A DNA stretch of 59,758 bases from Pyxidicoccus fallax (GCF_012933655.1 NZ_JABBJJ010000032.1:1-59758); one strand, 5' to 3'; positions 40,905 to 49,564 are shown, numbered from the stretch's first letter. The notes: generated by a model not told the origin, from the letters alone. Program-made: numbers and translations.

Positions 40905-41210
40905 TCAGCTCTCCGCGGAAGCGGGCTCGCTGCAGACCTCCTCCTCGTCGGCCCGCGGCTCGGCCTGCCGCGGCTCCTGGGCCTCCGGGTTGCTGGAGGC
41001 CGGAGTGACGCTGCTCCGGCAGAGGTCCGTGCAGAGCTCCGAACCACAGGTGGTGCGCTCCGAACCGAAGTAACAGATTTGTGTGCAACTGCTGTAACAC
41101 GTGCACATGTCCATGCACTGCGGCGGCGGAAGCGCGAGAGACGTCGAAGGACCGCCAACGGCAAACACGAGACTGAAAGCCATTCCGACCTGCTTCATCC
41201 AGTTCCGCAT
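40905..41210 (-). CDS. Small secreted Cys-rich protein
   Basis: A 101-residue protein with an apparent signal peptide (hydrophobic Ala-Phe-Ser-Leu-Val-Phe-Ala-Val, cleavage near residue 27). Nine cysteines follow, eight clustered as Cys-x3-Cys-x-Cys-x3-Cys-x3-Cys-x8-Cys-x4-Cys-x3-Cys in 34 residues, with an acidic Glu/Pro-rich tail. This pattern suggests a disulfide-rich or metal-binding peptide. GGAG is 5 bases before the ATG. No homologous family recognised. It is downstream of the giant metallo-beta-lactamase gene on the same strand. Confidence 0.6.
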   Translation of the reverse strand: MRNWMKQVGMAFSLVFAVGGPSTSLALPPPQCMDMCTCYSSCTQICYFGSERTTCGSELCTDLCRSSVTPASSNPEAQEPRQAEPRADEEEVCSEPASAES

Positions 41211-41277
41211 GCACGCTCCAATCGAGGGGGGCTGCATGGTCAAGCGTAACATGCATGGCCTCTCGGGGCGGTGCGCT

Positions 41278-41463
41278 GTCCGCAATGCCTCGCACCCTGG
41301 AGCCCGATTCACGGCCGCTCGCGTCCGTGGCGCCCTCCAGCGTCTCGCCCTCGACCTCCAGCGTGTAGGGAAGCCCCGCCGCCGGCCGCTCTCCATCCAG
41401 GAACCGCAGCCGCAGCACGGTCGCGGTGCCACGGACCCGGAACACCGAGCTGCGCGGCCCCAC
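41278..41463 (-). pseudogene. Truncated copy of the LysM-protein middle domain
   Basis: A GTG at 41463, six bases after the stop of the giant metallo-beta-lactamase gene, opens a frame whose first 62 codons resemble the middle domain of the two LysM/PG-binding proteins: Val-Phe-Arg-Val-Arg-Gly, Leu-Arg-Leu-Arg-Phe-Leu-Asp, Leu-Pro-Tyr-Thr-Leu-Glu-Val and Gly-Ala-Thr-Asp-Ala. The similarity then stops. The frame continues, but the Cys-rich gene overlaps it in another frame, and neither the LysM nor the PG-binding part is present. I read it as a remnant of a third paralogue, though a short real gene translationally coupled to the giant gene is possible. Confidence 0.45.
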
Positions 41464-41469
41464 GGGGCT

Positions 41470-44400
41470 TCAGCACAGGAAGCGCTGCGGCGGGCAGTTC
41501 ACGCACGGGTTGCGGACGATGACGCCGCCCCCGCCGCCGTCTCCCCGGAGCGGCCCCGCGTACCCGCCACCGGACTCCCACCCGAGCGCGACATGCCCGT
41601 GGGGGTGCGCGTTGTCCGGCTGGGTGCTCTGGTGCGCCAGCTGCGGCGTGTTCAACCGCCCCGTCCAGCCGTGTGCCTCATAGTGGGCCACCGCGACCGG
41701 GTGGGGGTGCCCCAGGTCTCCCGGCGACGCGCGGTAGTAGTGCTCATGCGGGGGCGCGTGGCCCACGCCGTAGGAGTAGGCGATGCGGTTGCCGAGGGGA
41801 AGCTGCGTGAGCGGCGGCATGGGGGGCGCCGGGGCCAAGGCGAGGGCGAGGGCCGTCGACACGGGCACGGCGTCCACTCCGAGTTGCGTCGCTGCCCCAT
41901 GCGTCGCGCCCATGGTCGCGGCCCACATCGCCGCCGTCCAGGGGCCCCCCGCATTCGTCAACGTCGTCAGCCCCACGTGGTTGGCGGGGACGGGATTCCC
42001 CGGGGCCCAGCTGCAGGCGAGGATGAGCTCCCGGATGCCGTCGCAGCGCACCTGGGCCAGGTTGGTGGGGTTGCGCAGCCACTGCGCCGCCTCCACGGCC
42101 GCGGTCCCCGCGCCCGAGGTGCAATAGACGGTGAATCCGCAGAGCAGCCCCCGGAGGGGTCCCGCCCCGGCCGCCGCGGCGAGCTCCGCGGGAAAGGAGG
42201 GCAGCAGGGTGTCGAGCTTGCGGTCCGCCAGGACATTGCGCGCGGCCACCAGCCCGGCATTGAAGTGCGCGACGTGCGCCGCCGCGCAGGCGGGTCCCGC
42301 CAGGGTGCCGGGCGCGACGGCCGAAGGATTGGTGGCGGCCGTCGCCGCGGCGGCGGCCACGGCGACGAGCCTCGCGTTGGCGTGTGGCGGCTGGGGCGCG
42401 GGAGGCGCTCCCACCAGGGGCCAGACCCATCCCATGGGGGGCGCGGCGAAGAACTGCGCCGTCGCGACCCCCGCGACCGCCGCTCCACCCATGCCCTCCG
42501 CGAAGTCCGAGCGCAGGTTCGCCGTGGTGAAGGGGTTGTTCGCGACGTGCGCGCCATACTGGGCCGCGGCGCGCTCCACGGCGGCGACGGTGCGCCGCGC
42601 GAACTCCAGCGCCCCGTGGGCGGCATCCCTCGCGGCCGTGGCGATGGCCAGCGCGCTCGCATGACCGGCCAGGGGGACGGCCCCCGCCAGTGCGCCGGGA
42701 ATGGCGGCGAGCCCTCCCACGGGAGGCGCGCTGACCGCGGTGATGGCCGCGGCGGCGACCGTCGCCGTGTCCGCCGCGCTCAGAACGTGGCCCTGCGCGC
42801 GCAGCCACAGGGCGAGCGCCGCGGCCACGGGGACCGTGATGGTGGCGCTCCCCGCCCCGTGCGCCGCCATCGCGGCCGTCAGGCTGTGCGCGGCCTCCGA
42901 CCCGGGAGCCCAGGGAATGAAGGCCGGGGCCAGCTCGGTGATGGCGCCATGGTGCACCGCCGTCATGCCGACGACGACGGGGGGCGCGACGGCGGGGAGG
43001 CCGTTGCCATGCCACACGGGGGCCTGGGAGTAGATGTTGTTGAAGGAGGCGTCGCCCGTCAGCAGGACGTAGCGCTCGTTCGGGTGATAGGGCACCTGGT
43101 TCGGCGCTCCCTGGGCCTGGACCACCGGCGGCAGCGCGGCCCTGGCGCCGCCGGCCGGCGCCGTGCGCACGGCGGAGGCAATCATCTTCTCCTGGTTGGC
43201 CTTGAAGCCCAGGGCGTCCATCACGATGTCGACGTACAGGGAAGCGCTGGCCGCCGCCACCGCCACCGCGTTGCCCCCTCGCGCCGCCGTGACGGTGGCG
43301 CCGGTGATGGCACCCGCCAGGAACTGGTTCGCCTTCGTCGCGGCCGTGCCTCCCTGATGCCGGGTGTTGTTGAAGAAGTTCGTCAGGTCCAGGGTGCGGC
43401 TCGCGGCGATGGCACCGTCCACCGCGAGGGCCACCGAGTCCGCGGTGGCCCCCGCCAGCGCCGCGGCCTGGGCCGCGGCGACCCCCGCCGTCGCGATGAC
43501 GTTCGCGCACGCGGCCGTCGTTCCATTCCCTTGCAGATGGGCGGAGATGGCCGCCACGCCATTGGCGGCGTTCAGGACGGAATACTGTGCGTCCGCCTGC
43601 ACGGCGTTGGCCGCCCAGGCCGCATCGAAGGAGGCTCCGGCCGCGGCCGTCGCGAGGTCCGCGGGCTGCACGCTTCCGGCGGCGACGACGGCATTCACCG
43701 CGGCGGCGATGGCCGCTGAGACCCGCGCGAAGTAGGAGACCTCGGTCCCGCCACGCGCGCAGGCGACCACGAGCTCGATTTCCTCCAGCCGGGTCATGGC
43801 CACGTAGGCGTTGCCCCCCGCATGCCCGGCGCCCAGGCCCACGCTGTCGCGGGCGACCTCCGCGACGGTGGGGTGCACCGCGTTCGCGAGCGCGTGAGCG
43901 GCATCGGCGAGCGGCTGCGCGGCGGCGCCCGCGGGTGTGACGTTCGCCTGCGCGGCGATGTTCACGGCGGACATCCCGGTGAGCGCATGGGCATAGGCGG
44001 CATGGGCCGCCGGGCCGACCTGAACCGGATTGGCCGCGGGCACGCCCAGCATCGCCGCGGCGGCGATGGCCGCCGAACGCAGGGCCTCCCAGACAGTCGA
44101 ATTCGCGGTGAAGCCCGTGTCCGCGGCGAGCTTCGCGGCCTGGGCGGCGGCCACGACCGACCCGATGAAGGCGGCCGAGCCCGCCATCGACGTGCCGCGT
44201 GCCACGTTCGCGCCATTGTCGTTCGACGTCTCCTTCACCACCTTGGCCGCCGCCGCGGCCGCCAAGGCCTCCACGGGGCTGCCCGCCGCCGCCGCCGCGG
44301 CCGCCGCCGCGCGAGCGGCACTCGACATCTGCGCCGCCACCTGGGCGACCGCGATGGGCATCGTCCTCACGATGGTGCCCTCGCCATCGTCCGGCAGCAC

Positions 44401-46152
44401 GCCGCGCAGGGCATCCACGCCGTGCGCGAGGGTGAGTTGCCCACGCCCGCCAGCCCAGGCCCCTCCCAGGTTGGCCCGGTTGGCGGCCCGGGGCGGCGCC
44501 ACGGCCGGCAGCACCGCCGCGGCGGGCGGTCCCATCACGGGGGGCATGCCCCCTCCAGGTACGGGAGGCGAGTCCTGGACACAGACGTACATCACCAGCC
44601 CCGAGTTGTTCTTCTCATCGCTTTTGAAAGGGTGGGGCCCCGCGGCGCGCTCGACGAAGCCCCATGGGAAACGCATCTGACTGCCGGGGCCCGCGACCCA
44701 CAGGTGCATCTCACCGCCGTACTCGAGCACCCGCGCGACGACCTCCTTCGTCTCCGGGGTGCCCATGTGCTGCTGGGGCACGAGCCAGCGCAGCAGGTAC
44801 ATGCGGTGGTCGTACCGCGGCATCATCGAGTGGTCGATGTCCCAGTGGGATAGGATGACGAGCGGGTCGTTGCAGAAGCAGGGCGCGGGAAAGGGCACCG
44901 GCAGGCTGCCGAGGAAGTTCTCCGGGTAGCCGGCATCGAAGTAGACGATGGCGTGCCCGTTGTTGTCGTAGAGCACGTTGCAGCCCCCCTGCCCGATGTC
45001 GAGCACCCCGACGAAGGGCTGCACCCCACCCCCGCCGGGAGTCATCGGGTTGGGCACCTGCCCCGGCCCGACTGCCGCCGCGGGGCTGCCGATGTAGAGG
45101 TGCGGACGGTGGGAGGCGCCGGGCTCCCGAGCGCCGTGGGCACGCAGGCGGAGCGGACCGAGCGCATGGGGTGACAGGCCCGGCGCTCCCGCCAGGGCGA
45201 GCCCGCCGCCCCAGGGTGGTTCGTCGAAGAGGGCCCGGAGCCGCTCCCCCAGTCGTGACAGGGCGTGCCCGACGCGCGCCAGGGCCCGCGGCACCCAGGT
45301 CCGGCCGTCTCCCCGGAAGTGCTCCTCGGAGAAGGGCTCCTCGCGCTCCCGAGGCGGCGCGTCCTGCGTGCCCGTACCCGACACGTCGGGGCACACCTGG
45401 GGGAAGTGCAGCGCCTTGAGCGCGGCCTGGGTGATGGCTCCGTCTTTCGAGCTGTCCGCCACGCGCACCAGGTTGCGGACCCACACCTTCGGGAAGCGCT
45501 GGTCCTCGCGCGGGCTGGCGCCCAGGAGGGTGAGCCCGCCGGGGTACGGCGTGTCCTTCCCCTCGCGGCCGAAGGCGGCGAGCGTGTACCACGAGCACGG
45601 CCGGAGCCCTCCTTCGAAGGCCGTCTCCGGGGCGCGCAGCCGCAGGAGCCCCACGGGTGCGGGGTCGCCGTCCTGGACCACGCGCGCGAGGAACCAGGTG
45701 TAGATGCCGTGGAGCAGGAGCGCCTCTTCGGGGCTCATCTTCTGGAAGGCATCGTCGAAGTCGGCGCCCCTCAGGGCGGCGAGCAGGCGCGGCGCGAGCC
45801 CGTGCGCGTCCAGCTCCGCCCACACGTCGTCCATCCAGCCGCGGTCCACGAGGTGCAGCGAGACGTAGCGCTGCCCCTCCTGCGCCGGGTCCGTCGTGTC
45901 GAGGAAGGCGTAGAAGTCCCTGGGCTTGCGCGTGTCGAGCGCGTTGCCGACCGGGCCTCGGGCGATGTCCGCGGGACGGCTCTTGCGGACCGACTTCGGC
46001 TTGCGCCGCGCGACCGAGTCGAGGTCAGGCGCCGAGCCGGCCTCCGACGCGGCCGGAAGCTCCAATGTCTTCGCGGGGCCGGCGGGCTTGCCAGCGGTGC
46101 CGGGCTTCAGCGGGATGAGGGGAAACGGCGCGGGGTCGGTCTTCGTCGCCAT
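41470..46152 (-). CDS. Giant protein with ComEC-like metallo-beta-lactamase fold split by Ala-rich insertion
   Basis: A 1560-residue protein without signal peptide. The N-terminal region (about 70-250) is alpha/beta and unlike anything I know. Residues about 395-470 begin a ComEC-type metallo-beta-lactamase: Val-Leu-Asp-Ile-Gly-Gln-Gly-Gly-Cys-Asn, then Leu-Ser-His-Trp-Asp-Ile-Asp-His (about 434-441). The matching second half (Val-Leu-Leu-Thr-Gly-Asp-Ala-Ser, about 1029-1036, and Val-His-His-Gly, about 1063-1066) comes only after an Ala-rich stretch of about 500 residues (about 560-1020). The C-terminal 470 residues are again Ala-rich and end in a His-rich part (His-Pro-His-Pro, His-Pro-His-Gly-His) and Cys-Val-Asn-Cys. 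The LysM/PG-binding gene is 46 bases upstream. Role: possibly a delivered hydrolase or nuclease toxin; inference only. Confidence 0.8.
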   Translation of the reverse strand: MATKTDPAPFPLIPLKPGTAGKPAGPAKTLELPAASEAGSAPDLDSVARRKPKSVRKSRPADIARGPVGNALDTRKPRDFYAFLDTTDPAQEGQRYVSLHLVDRGWMDDVWAELDAHGLAPRLLAALRGADFDDAFQKMSPEEALLLHGIYTWFLARVVQDGDPAPVGLLRLRAPETAFEGGLRPCSWYTLAAFGREGKDTPYPGGLTLLGASPREDQRFPKVWVRNLVRVADSSKDGAITQAALKALHFPQVCPDVSGTGTQDAPPREREEPFSEEHFRGDGRTWVPRALARVGHALSRLGERLRALFDEPPWGGGLALAGAPGLSPHALGPLRLRAHGAREPGASHRPHLYIGSPAAAVGPGQVPNPMTPGGGGVQPFVGVLDIGQGGCNVLYDNNGHAIVYFDAGYPENFLGSLPVPFPAPCFCNDPLVILSHWDIDHSMMPRYDHRMYLLRWLVPQQHMGTPETKEVVARVLEYGGEMHLWVAGPGSQMRFPWGFVERAAGPHPFKSDEKNNSGLVMYVCVQDSPPVPGGGMPPVMGPPAAAVLPAVAPPRAANRANLGGAWAGGRGQLTLAHGVDALRGVLPDDGEGTIVRTMPIAVAQVAAQMSSAARAAAAAAAAAGSPVEALAAAAAAKVVKETSNDNGANVARGTSMAGSAAFIGSVVAAAQAAKLAADTGFTANSTVWEALRSAAIAAAAMLGVPAANPVQVGPAAHAAYAHALTGMSAVNIAAQANVTPAGAAAQPLADAAHALANAVHPTVAEVARDSVGLGAGHAGGNAYVAMTRLEEIELVVACARGGTEVSYFARVSAAIAAAVNAVVAAGSVQPADLATAAAGASFDAAWAANAVQADAQYSVLNAANGVAAISAHLQGNGTTAACANVIATAGVAAAQAAALAGATADSVALAVDGAIAASRTLDLTNFFNNTRHQGGTAATKANQFLAGAITGATVTAARGGNAVAVAAASASLYVDIVMDALGFKANQEKMIASAVRTAPAGGARAALPPVVQAQGAPNQVPYHPNERYVLLTGDASFNNIYSQAPVWHGNGLPAVAPPVVVGMTAVHHGAITELAPAFIPWAPGSEAAHSLTAAMAAHGAGSATITVPVAAALALWLRAQGHVLSAADTATVAAAAITAVSAPPVGGLAAIPGALAGAVPLAGHASALAIATAARDAAHGALEFARRTVAAVERAAAQYGAHVANNPFTTANLRSDFAEGMGGAAVAGVATAQFFAAPPMGWVWPLVGAPPAPQPPHANARLVAVAAAAATAATNPSAVAPGTLAGPACAAAHVAHFNAGLVAARNVLADRKLDTLLPSFPAELAAAAGAGPLRGLLCGFTVYCTSGAGTAAVEAAQWLRNPTNLAQVRCDGIRELILACSWAPGNPVPANHVGLTTLTNAGGPWTAAMWAATMGATHGAATQLGVDAVPVSTALALALAPAPPMPPLTQLPLGNRIAYSYGVGHAPPHEHYYRASPGDLGHPHPVAVAHYEAHGWTGRLNTPQLAHQSTQPDNAHPHGHVALGWESGGGYAGPLRGDGGGGGVIVRNPCVNCPPQRFLC

Positions 46153-46198
46153 GGTGGAGTCCGGGTCGCAAGGCGTGCCGCGGTCAGCGCAAGCCAGG

Positions 46199-46816
46199 TC
46201 AGGAGCCGTGAATCTCGCGCACGCGGGCGCGGGTGGTGTCGTCGGCCTCGCCGGTGGAGGGGAGCCCGTGCTGGCGCTGGAAGTCGGCGATGGCGGCGTG
46301 GAGCGCGTCGGCATCGTCTCCATGGAGGTGGCCGAGGTTGCCGAGCCGCGCCTTCAGGCCCTCGTCGTCCTCCACCGGGAGCAGGCGCGCGAGGCGCAGG
46401 GGGTAGACCTCGTCCTCGCCGAGGCGCAGCTCGCCCTCCTGGGCATTCGGGGGAATCCACTGCTCGACCCAGCCGTCGGCGTCCGTCTCGCCATGGAGCT
46501 CGCGGCAGCCGTCCACGACGAGCACGTAGGGGACGTGGCGTCGGGGCTCGCCCTCCGAGAGCAGGCGCAGGCGCAGCTTCTCGGGGACGCCGCGCAGCTT
46601 GAAGCGGTGGGTGGCCCCCGTGCGGCAGCTCACCTGCCGAGGACGCAGGTCGGGGATGGTGACCTGGTCTCCCGGCCGGAGCACGTAGGGGTCCCTGCGC
46701 TCCTGCCGCAGCCGCGCGTTGCTGGGATGCTGCCAGAGGGTGTCGAGGAAGAAGCCGTACGCCTGCGCGATGCTCGCGAGACACTCACCCTGACGAACCG
46801 TGTGCAGCTTCGGCAT
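46199..46816 (-). CDS. LysM / peptidoglycan-binding protein (partner of the giant gene)
   Basis: A 205-residue paralogue of the 19370-20023 protein: LysM-like (His-Thr-Val-Arg-Gln-Gly-Glu ... Leu-Arg-Pro-Gly-Asp-Gln-Val, residues about 4-57), middle domain (His-Arg-Phe-Lys-Leu-Arg-Gly ... Thr-Asp-Ala-Asp-Gly-Trp), then PG_binding_1-like (Leu-Gly-Asn-Leu-Gly-His ... Phe-Gln-Arg-Gln-His-Gly-Leu). No signal peptide. AGGAG lies 8 bases before the ATG. It is the first gene of the pair with the giant metallo-beta-lactamase protein, just as the other copy precedes the lipase-like protein. This suggests a common adaptor that pairs with different cargo. Confidence 0.82.
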   Translation of the reverse strand: MPKLHTVRQGECLASIAQAYGFFLDTLWQHPSNARLRQERRDPYVLRPGDQVTIPDLRPRQVSCRTGATHRFKLRGVPEKLRLRLLSEGEPRRHVPYVLVVDGCRELHGETDADGWVEQWIPPNAQEGELRLGEDEVYPLRLARLLPVEDDEGLKARLGNLGHLHGDDADALHAAIADFQRQHGLPSTGEADDTTRARVREIHGS

Positions 46817-47014
46817 GGAGCAACTCCTGGCGGCTTACCGGGGCCGTGCCAGAGCAATCGGGGTGCCAGCGCAACCGCGTGGACGTTCGCGGGAAGTGCC
46901 GCGCAGGGACACGTCGGCGCGTACCGGGGGAACGCGGCGGCGTCCCGGCCGCACGCGCGGGGTCCTGTCGGGGCTCGTCGCGGGCGTGAGCACCTCGGCC
47001 CCGAGTCCCCGTCC

Positions 47015-47043
47015 TTGCACCACACCTGGATAGTGTATATATA
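47015..47043 (+). promoter_or_regulatory. Candidate promoter of the 2OG oxygenase gene
   Basis: A markedly AT-rich stretch, GTGTATATATAACAC (47033-47047), interrupts otherwise very GC-rich DNA 23 bases upstream of the ATG. TATATA (47038-47043) is 17 bases from TTGCAC (47015-47020). The stretch is also nearly palindromic (GTGT ... ACAC), so a repressor could bind there. Confidence 0.4.
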
Positions 47044-47069
47044 ACACGAAGTCTTTCGCGGAGGTCGTC

Positions 47070-47612
47070 ATGAGTCAGCCGTTCATCCAGACCCTCCCCT
47101 CGGTGCTCTCCGACGTGGAGTGCGCGGAGATGATTCAACGCATCGAGTCCCTGGGACCGGCGGCGGCGCCCATCACCACACCTCGCGGCTTCGTGATGCG
47201 CCCGGACATCCGCAACAACGAGCGGGTGATGTTCGACGACCCGGCCCTGGCGGCGGACCTCTTCACGCGAGTGCGCCACTGCGTCCCACCGACACTGGGC
47301 TCCTGGAGGGCGGTGGGAACCAACGAGCGTTTTCGCTGCTACCGCTATCAACCCGGGCAGTTCTTCGCGCGGCACCGCGATGGGGCCTTCATCCGCTCGC
47401 CCCAGGAGCAGAGCCTGCTCACCCTGCTCGTCTACCTCAATGGTGACTGCGAGGGCGGAGAGACGCGCTTCCTCTTCCCGCCGCGGCAGGTCACCCCGGC
47501 TCCGGGCATGGGACTGCTGTTCGAGCATTCGCTGCTGCACGAAGGCGCCGAAGTGCGCGCGGGAACCAAGTACGTGCTGCGCACGGACGTCATGTACCGC
47601 CTCGAGGACTGA
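47070..47612 (+). CDS. 2-oxoglutarate/Fe(II) dioxygenase, prolyl-hydroxylase-like
   Basis: A 180-residue single-domain enzyme. The iron triad is His-x-Asp in Ala-Arg-His-Arg-Asp-Gly-Ala (about residues 104-106) and a distal His in Leu-Leu-His-Glu-Gly (about 157). The 2-oxoglutarate anchor is Lys/Arg in Gly-Thr-Lys-Tyr-Val-Leu-Arg-Thr-Asp-Val-Met-Tyr. The Tyr-Arg-Tyr-x-x-Gly-Gln and Leu-Tyr-Leu-Asn patterns match the P4H superfamily. GGAGGT lies 4 bases before the ATG. Substrate unknown: prolyl, small-molecule or nucleic acid. Confidence 0.9.
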   Translation: MSQPFIQTLPSVLSDVECAEMIQRIESLGPAAAPITTPRGFVMRPDIRNNERVMFDDPALAADLFTRVRHCVPPTLGSWRAVGTNERFRCYRYQPGQFFARHRDGAFIRSPQEQSLLTLLVYLNGDCEGGETRFLFPPRQVTPAPGMGLLFEHSLLHEGAEVRAGTKYVLRTDVMYRLED

Positions 47613-47747
47613 GCAGCTCCCTTCCAGGGTGCCAGAAGCCTCCGGCGGCGGCTTCGCTTCCCGCCGCCTGCGACCACTCACCGTGTGTCCGCGACCGTTC
47701 GCCCGTCTGTCGCGGTGTCACCCCGTGCACTGGCCCAAGCTCACCTC

Positions 47748-48893
47748 ATGCGACGGACCCTCCTCTGCCTGCTGGTGGCCACGGCGGTGTGGCTCCCCCT
47801 GCTCCAGCTCGTCTTCCGGCCTGGGACGCCGCGCGAGCTCGCGCCCGCCCTCGCTACCCGGGTGCGCCTGCTCGCGTTCCGGGACGACAGCCCCGAGCGG
47901 GAGTTGCTCCGCCGCAACAACCCCGAGTGGGACCTGATGGCCCGCACCTTCACGGTGCTCTCCTTCGCGAACCTCGCCCTGGCGGAGCCTGGGAGGCGGG
48001 CGGACCACCTCGCCGTCATCGATGCCGTGCTGGCGCGAACGCTCCGCGACGAGCAGCAGGGCCAGGAAATGTTCCTCCTGCCCTATGTCCACGGAACTCC
48101 TTTCCGTGACACCTACGGGCGCAGCCTCTTCGTGGACGGGGAGGTCGCCCTCATGCTCGCGGCGCGGCAGCTCGTGGAGCCGCGCGACGACCTGACTCCA
48201 GTGCTGCGCGCGCGCATCGACACCCTCGCGGCGCAGCTCGAGCGGGCCCCGCTGCTGTTCGCGGAGAGCTACCCCGACGAGGGGTGGACGTTCTGCAATA
48301 CCCTGGCGCTCGCGGCGCTGCGGCTGTCCGACGCCGTGGATGGAAGGAATCACGCACCGCTGCTCGATCGATGGGTGGCGTCGGCGCGCAAGCACCTGGT
48401 GGACGCGCGCACCGGGCTGCTCGTTTCGAGCTTCACGTACGCGGGCGTCCCACGGGACGGGCCGGAGGGCTCCTCCCTCTGGCTGGCGGCGCACCTGCTC
48501 CAGGTCGTGGACGCGGACTTCGCGAGGGAGCAGTACCAACGAGCGCGCCGGGAGCTCATCGGAGAGGCGCTCGGCTTCGCGTGGGCGGCGGAGTGGCCCA
48601 CGGCGGCGGCGCGCTCCGTCGACATCGATTCGGGGCCGACGATTCCCCTGGTGAACGCGAACGCGGGCTCCAGCGGGCTCGCACTGGTGGGCGCGGCGGC
48701 GTTCGATGACGAGCCGCTGCTGGAAGCGCTGGTCACCAGTCTCCGCTTCGCCGCCTTTCCCGTGACGGATGACACGGGACTGCGCTTCGCCGCCGGCAAT
48801 CCGCTCGCGGACACCGTGCTGCTGTACTCGCTCGTCGAAGGACCTCTGTGGCGACGCGCCATGGAGCCGCGCACACGGGAGGCACGGCGATGA
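47748..48893 (+). CDS. Unknown protein with N-terminal membrane helix, possibly alpha/alpha barrel
   Basis: A 381-residue protein with one hydrophobic N-terminal segment (residues about 4-22; anchor or signal). The remainder is helix-rich with conserved-looking patches (Pro-Tyr-Val-His-Gly-Thr-Pro-Phe-Arg-Asp-Thr-Tyr-Gly-Arg-Ser-Leu-Phe-Val-Asp-Gly-Glu and Tyr-Pro-Asp-Glu-Gly-Trp-Thr-Phe-Cys-Asn-Thr). This spacing recalls (alpha/alpha)6-barrel proteins such as linalool dehydratase-isomerase relatives, but I cannot assign it. The ATG at 47748 was chosen for the membrane segment. Its TGA overlaps the next gene's ATG by 4 bases, so the two are co-translated. Confidence 0.65.
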   Translation: MRRTLLCLLVATAVWLPLLQLVFRPGTPRELAPALATRVRLLAFRDDSPERELLRRNNPEWDLMARTFTVLSFANLALAEPGRRADHLAVIDAVLARTLRDEQQGQEMFLLPYVHGTPFRDTYGRSLFVDGEVALMLAARQLVEPRDDLTPVLRARIDTLAAQLERAPLLFAESYPDEGWTFCNTLALAALRLSDAVDGRNHAPLLDRWVASARKHLVDARTGLLVSSFTYAGVPRDGPEGSSLWLAAHLLQVVDADFAREQYQRARRELIGEALGFAWAAEWPTAAARSVDIDSGPTIPLVNANAGSSGLALVGAAAFDDEPLLEALVTSLRFAAFPVTDDTGLRFAAGNPLADTVLLYSLVEGPLWRRAMEPRTREARR

Positions 48894-49147
48894 AAGCCAC
48901 GAAGCGGATGGTGACAGCGGCGCTGGTGATGGCCACGGCCTACCTGGTGCTGCACCTGCTCGGAGGGCGCGGGTATGTGGGAATGCTCTCCGGGACGCTG
49001 GCGGGCGGCCCCGCCGGCATGGCCTTCGGCGTGCTGTACGCGCTGAGCTGGTTCTCCACCGTGCTGCTCGTCCCCATCCTGCTCCTGGCGGGGCTGGCCC
49101 ATGCGGCCCTCGTGCTCAACCGCAACCGGCTCGCGAGGTGGCGTTGA
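48890..49147 (+). CDS. Small two-helix membrane protein
   Basis: An 85-residue protein with two hydrophobic helices (about 8-22 and 40-72). It is co-translated with the 381-residue protein through an ATGA overlap and probably partners it in the membrane. The stop lies 4 bases from the convergent downstream gene. Confidence 0.6.
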   Translation: MKATKRMVTAALVMATAYLVLHLLGGRGYVGMLSGTLAGGPAGMAFGVLYALSWFSTVLLVPILLLAGLAHAALVLNRNRLARWR

Positions 49148-49151
49148 AGCG

Positions 49152-49484
49152 TCAGCGCGTCCGGTTCCAGTAGTGCTTCCTCAGGTACTCCAGGGCCTCG
49201 GGAGGCGTGCTGAGAAACCCTTCCTTCATGCGCCACTCCGGAAAATCACCCCGAGAGCCGCCCAGATGGATGCAGAAGTGCGCCTCCGTGGCGATGCCCC
49301 AGGAGAGCTGGTGGTGCACGAACTGCTCGTCGAACCACTGCCCGAACCGCCGGAAGTATTCGGTCAGGATGCTCTCGGCCCGGGCGGCATCGTGCTGGAA
49401 ATAGTCCTGGAGGAAGCGCTCGGCGATCTCGATGACGAGCAGCGTGTCCGGCTCATAGTGGCTGAGTTCTTGCCGCCAGCTCAT
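49152..49484 (-). CDS. Conserved-looking small protein of unknown function
   Basis: A 110-residue, His/Phe/Glu-rich helical protein (Met-Ser-Trp-Arg-Gln-Glu-Leu ... Trp-Phe-Asp-Glu-Gln-Phe-Val-His-His). No signal or membrane segment. The ATG at 49484 is favoured over a start at 49562, whose extra 26 residues cross the terminator stem. Good codon bias supports coding. Function unknown. Confidence 0.6.
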   Translation of the reverse strand: MSWRQELSHYEPDTLLVIEIAERFLQDYFQHDAARAESILTEYFRRFGQWFDEQFVHHQLSWGIATEAHFCIHLGGSRGDFPEWRMKEGFLSTPPEALEYLRKHYWNRTR

Positions 49485-49517
49485 CGAGAGTCCCTTCTGG
49501 AAGAGTTCGAACCGTGA

Positions 49518-49546
49518 AGGGCGGGGGCCACGCCGGCCCCCGCCCT
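49518..49546 (-). terminator. 12-bp stem-loop after the CARDB gene
   Basis: AGGGCGGGGGCC (49518-49529) and GGCCCCCGCCCT (49535-49546) form a perfect 12-bp stem with a 5-base loop, 18 bases past the stop of the CARDB-repeat gene and 33 bases before the next gene. No U-tract. Confidence 0.6.
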
Positions 49547-49564
49547 CCACGGAGTGAAGCACTG

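Noticed and set aside
41101..43719. 872-codon plus-strand frame opposite the giant gene
   Set aside because: Arg/Gly/His-rich mirror of Ala codons (GCC read as GGC); no domain.
47070..47612. Oxygenase as part of the LysM/giant gene locus
   Set aside because: It is divergent, has its own promoter-like AT-rich element and no shared family link.
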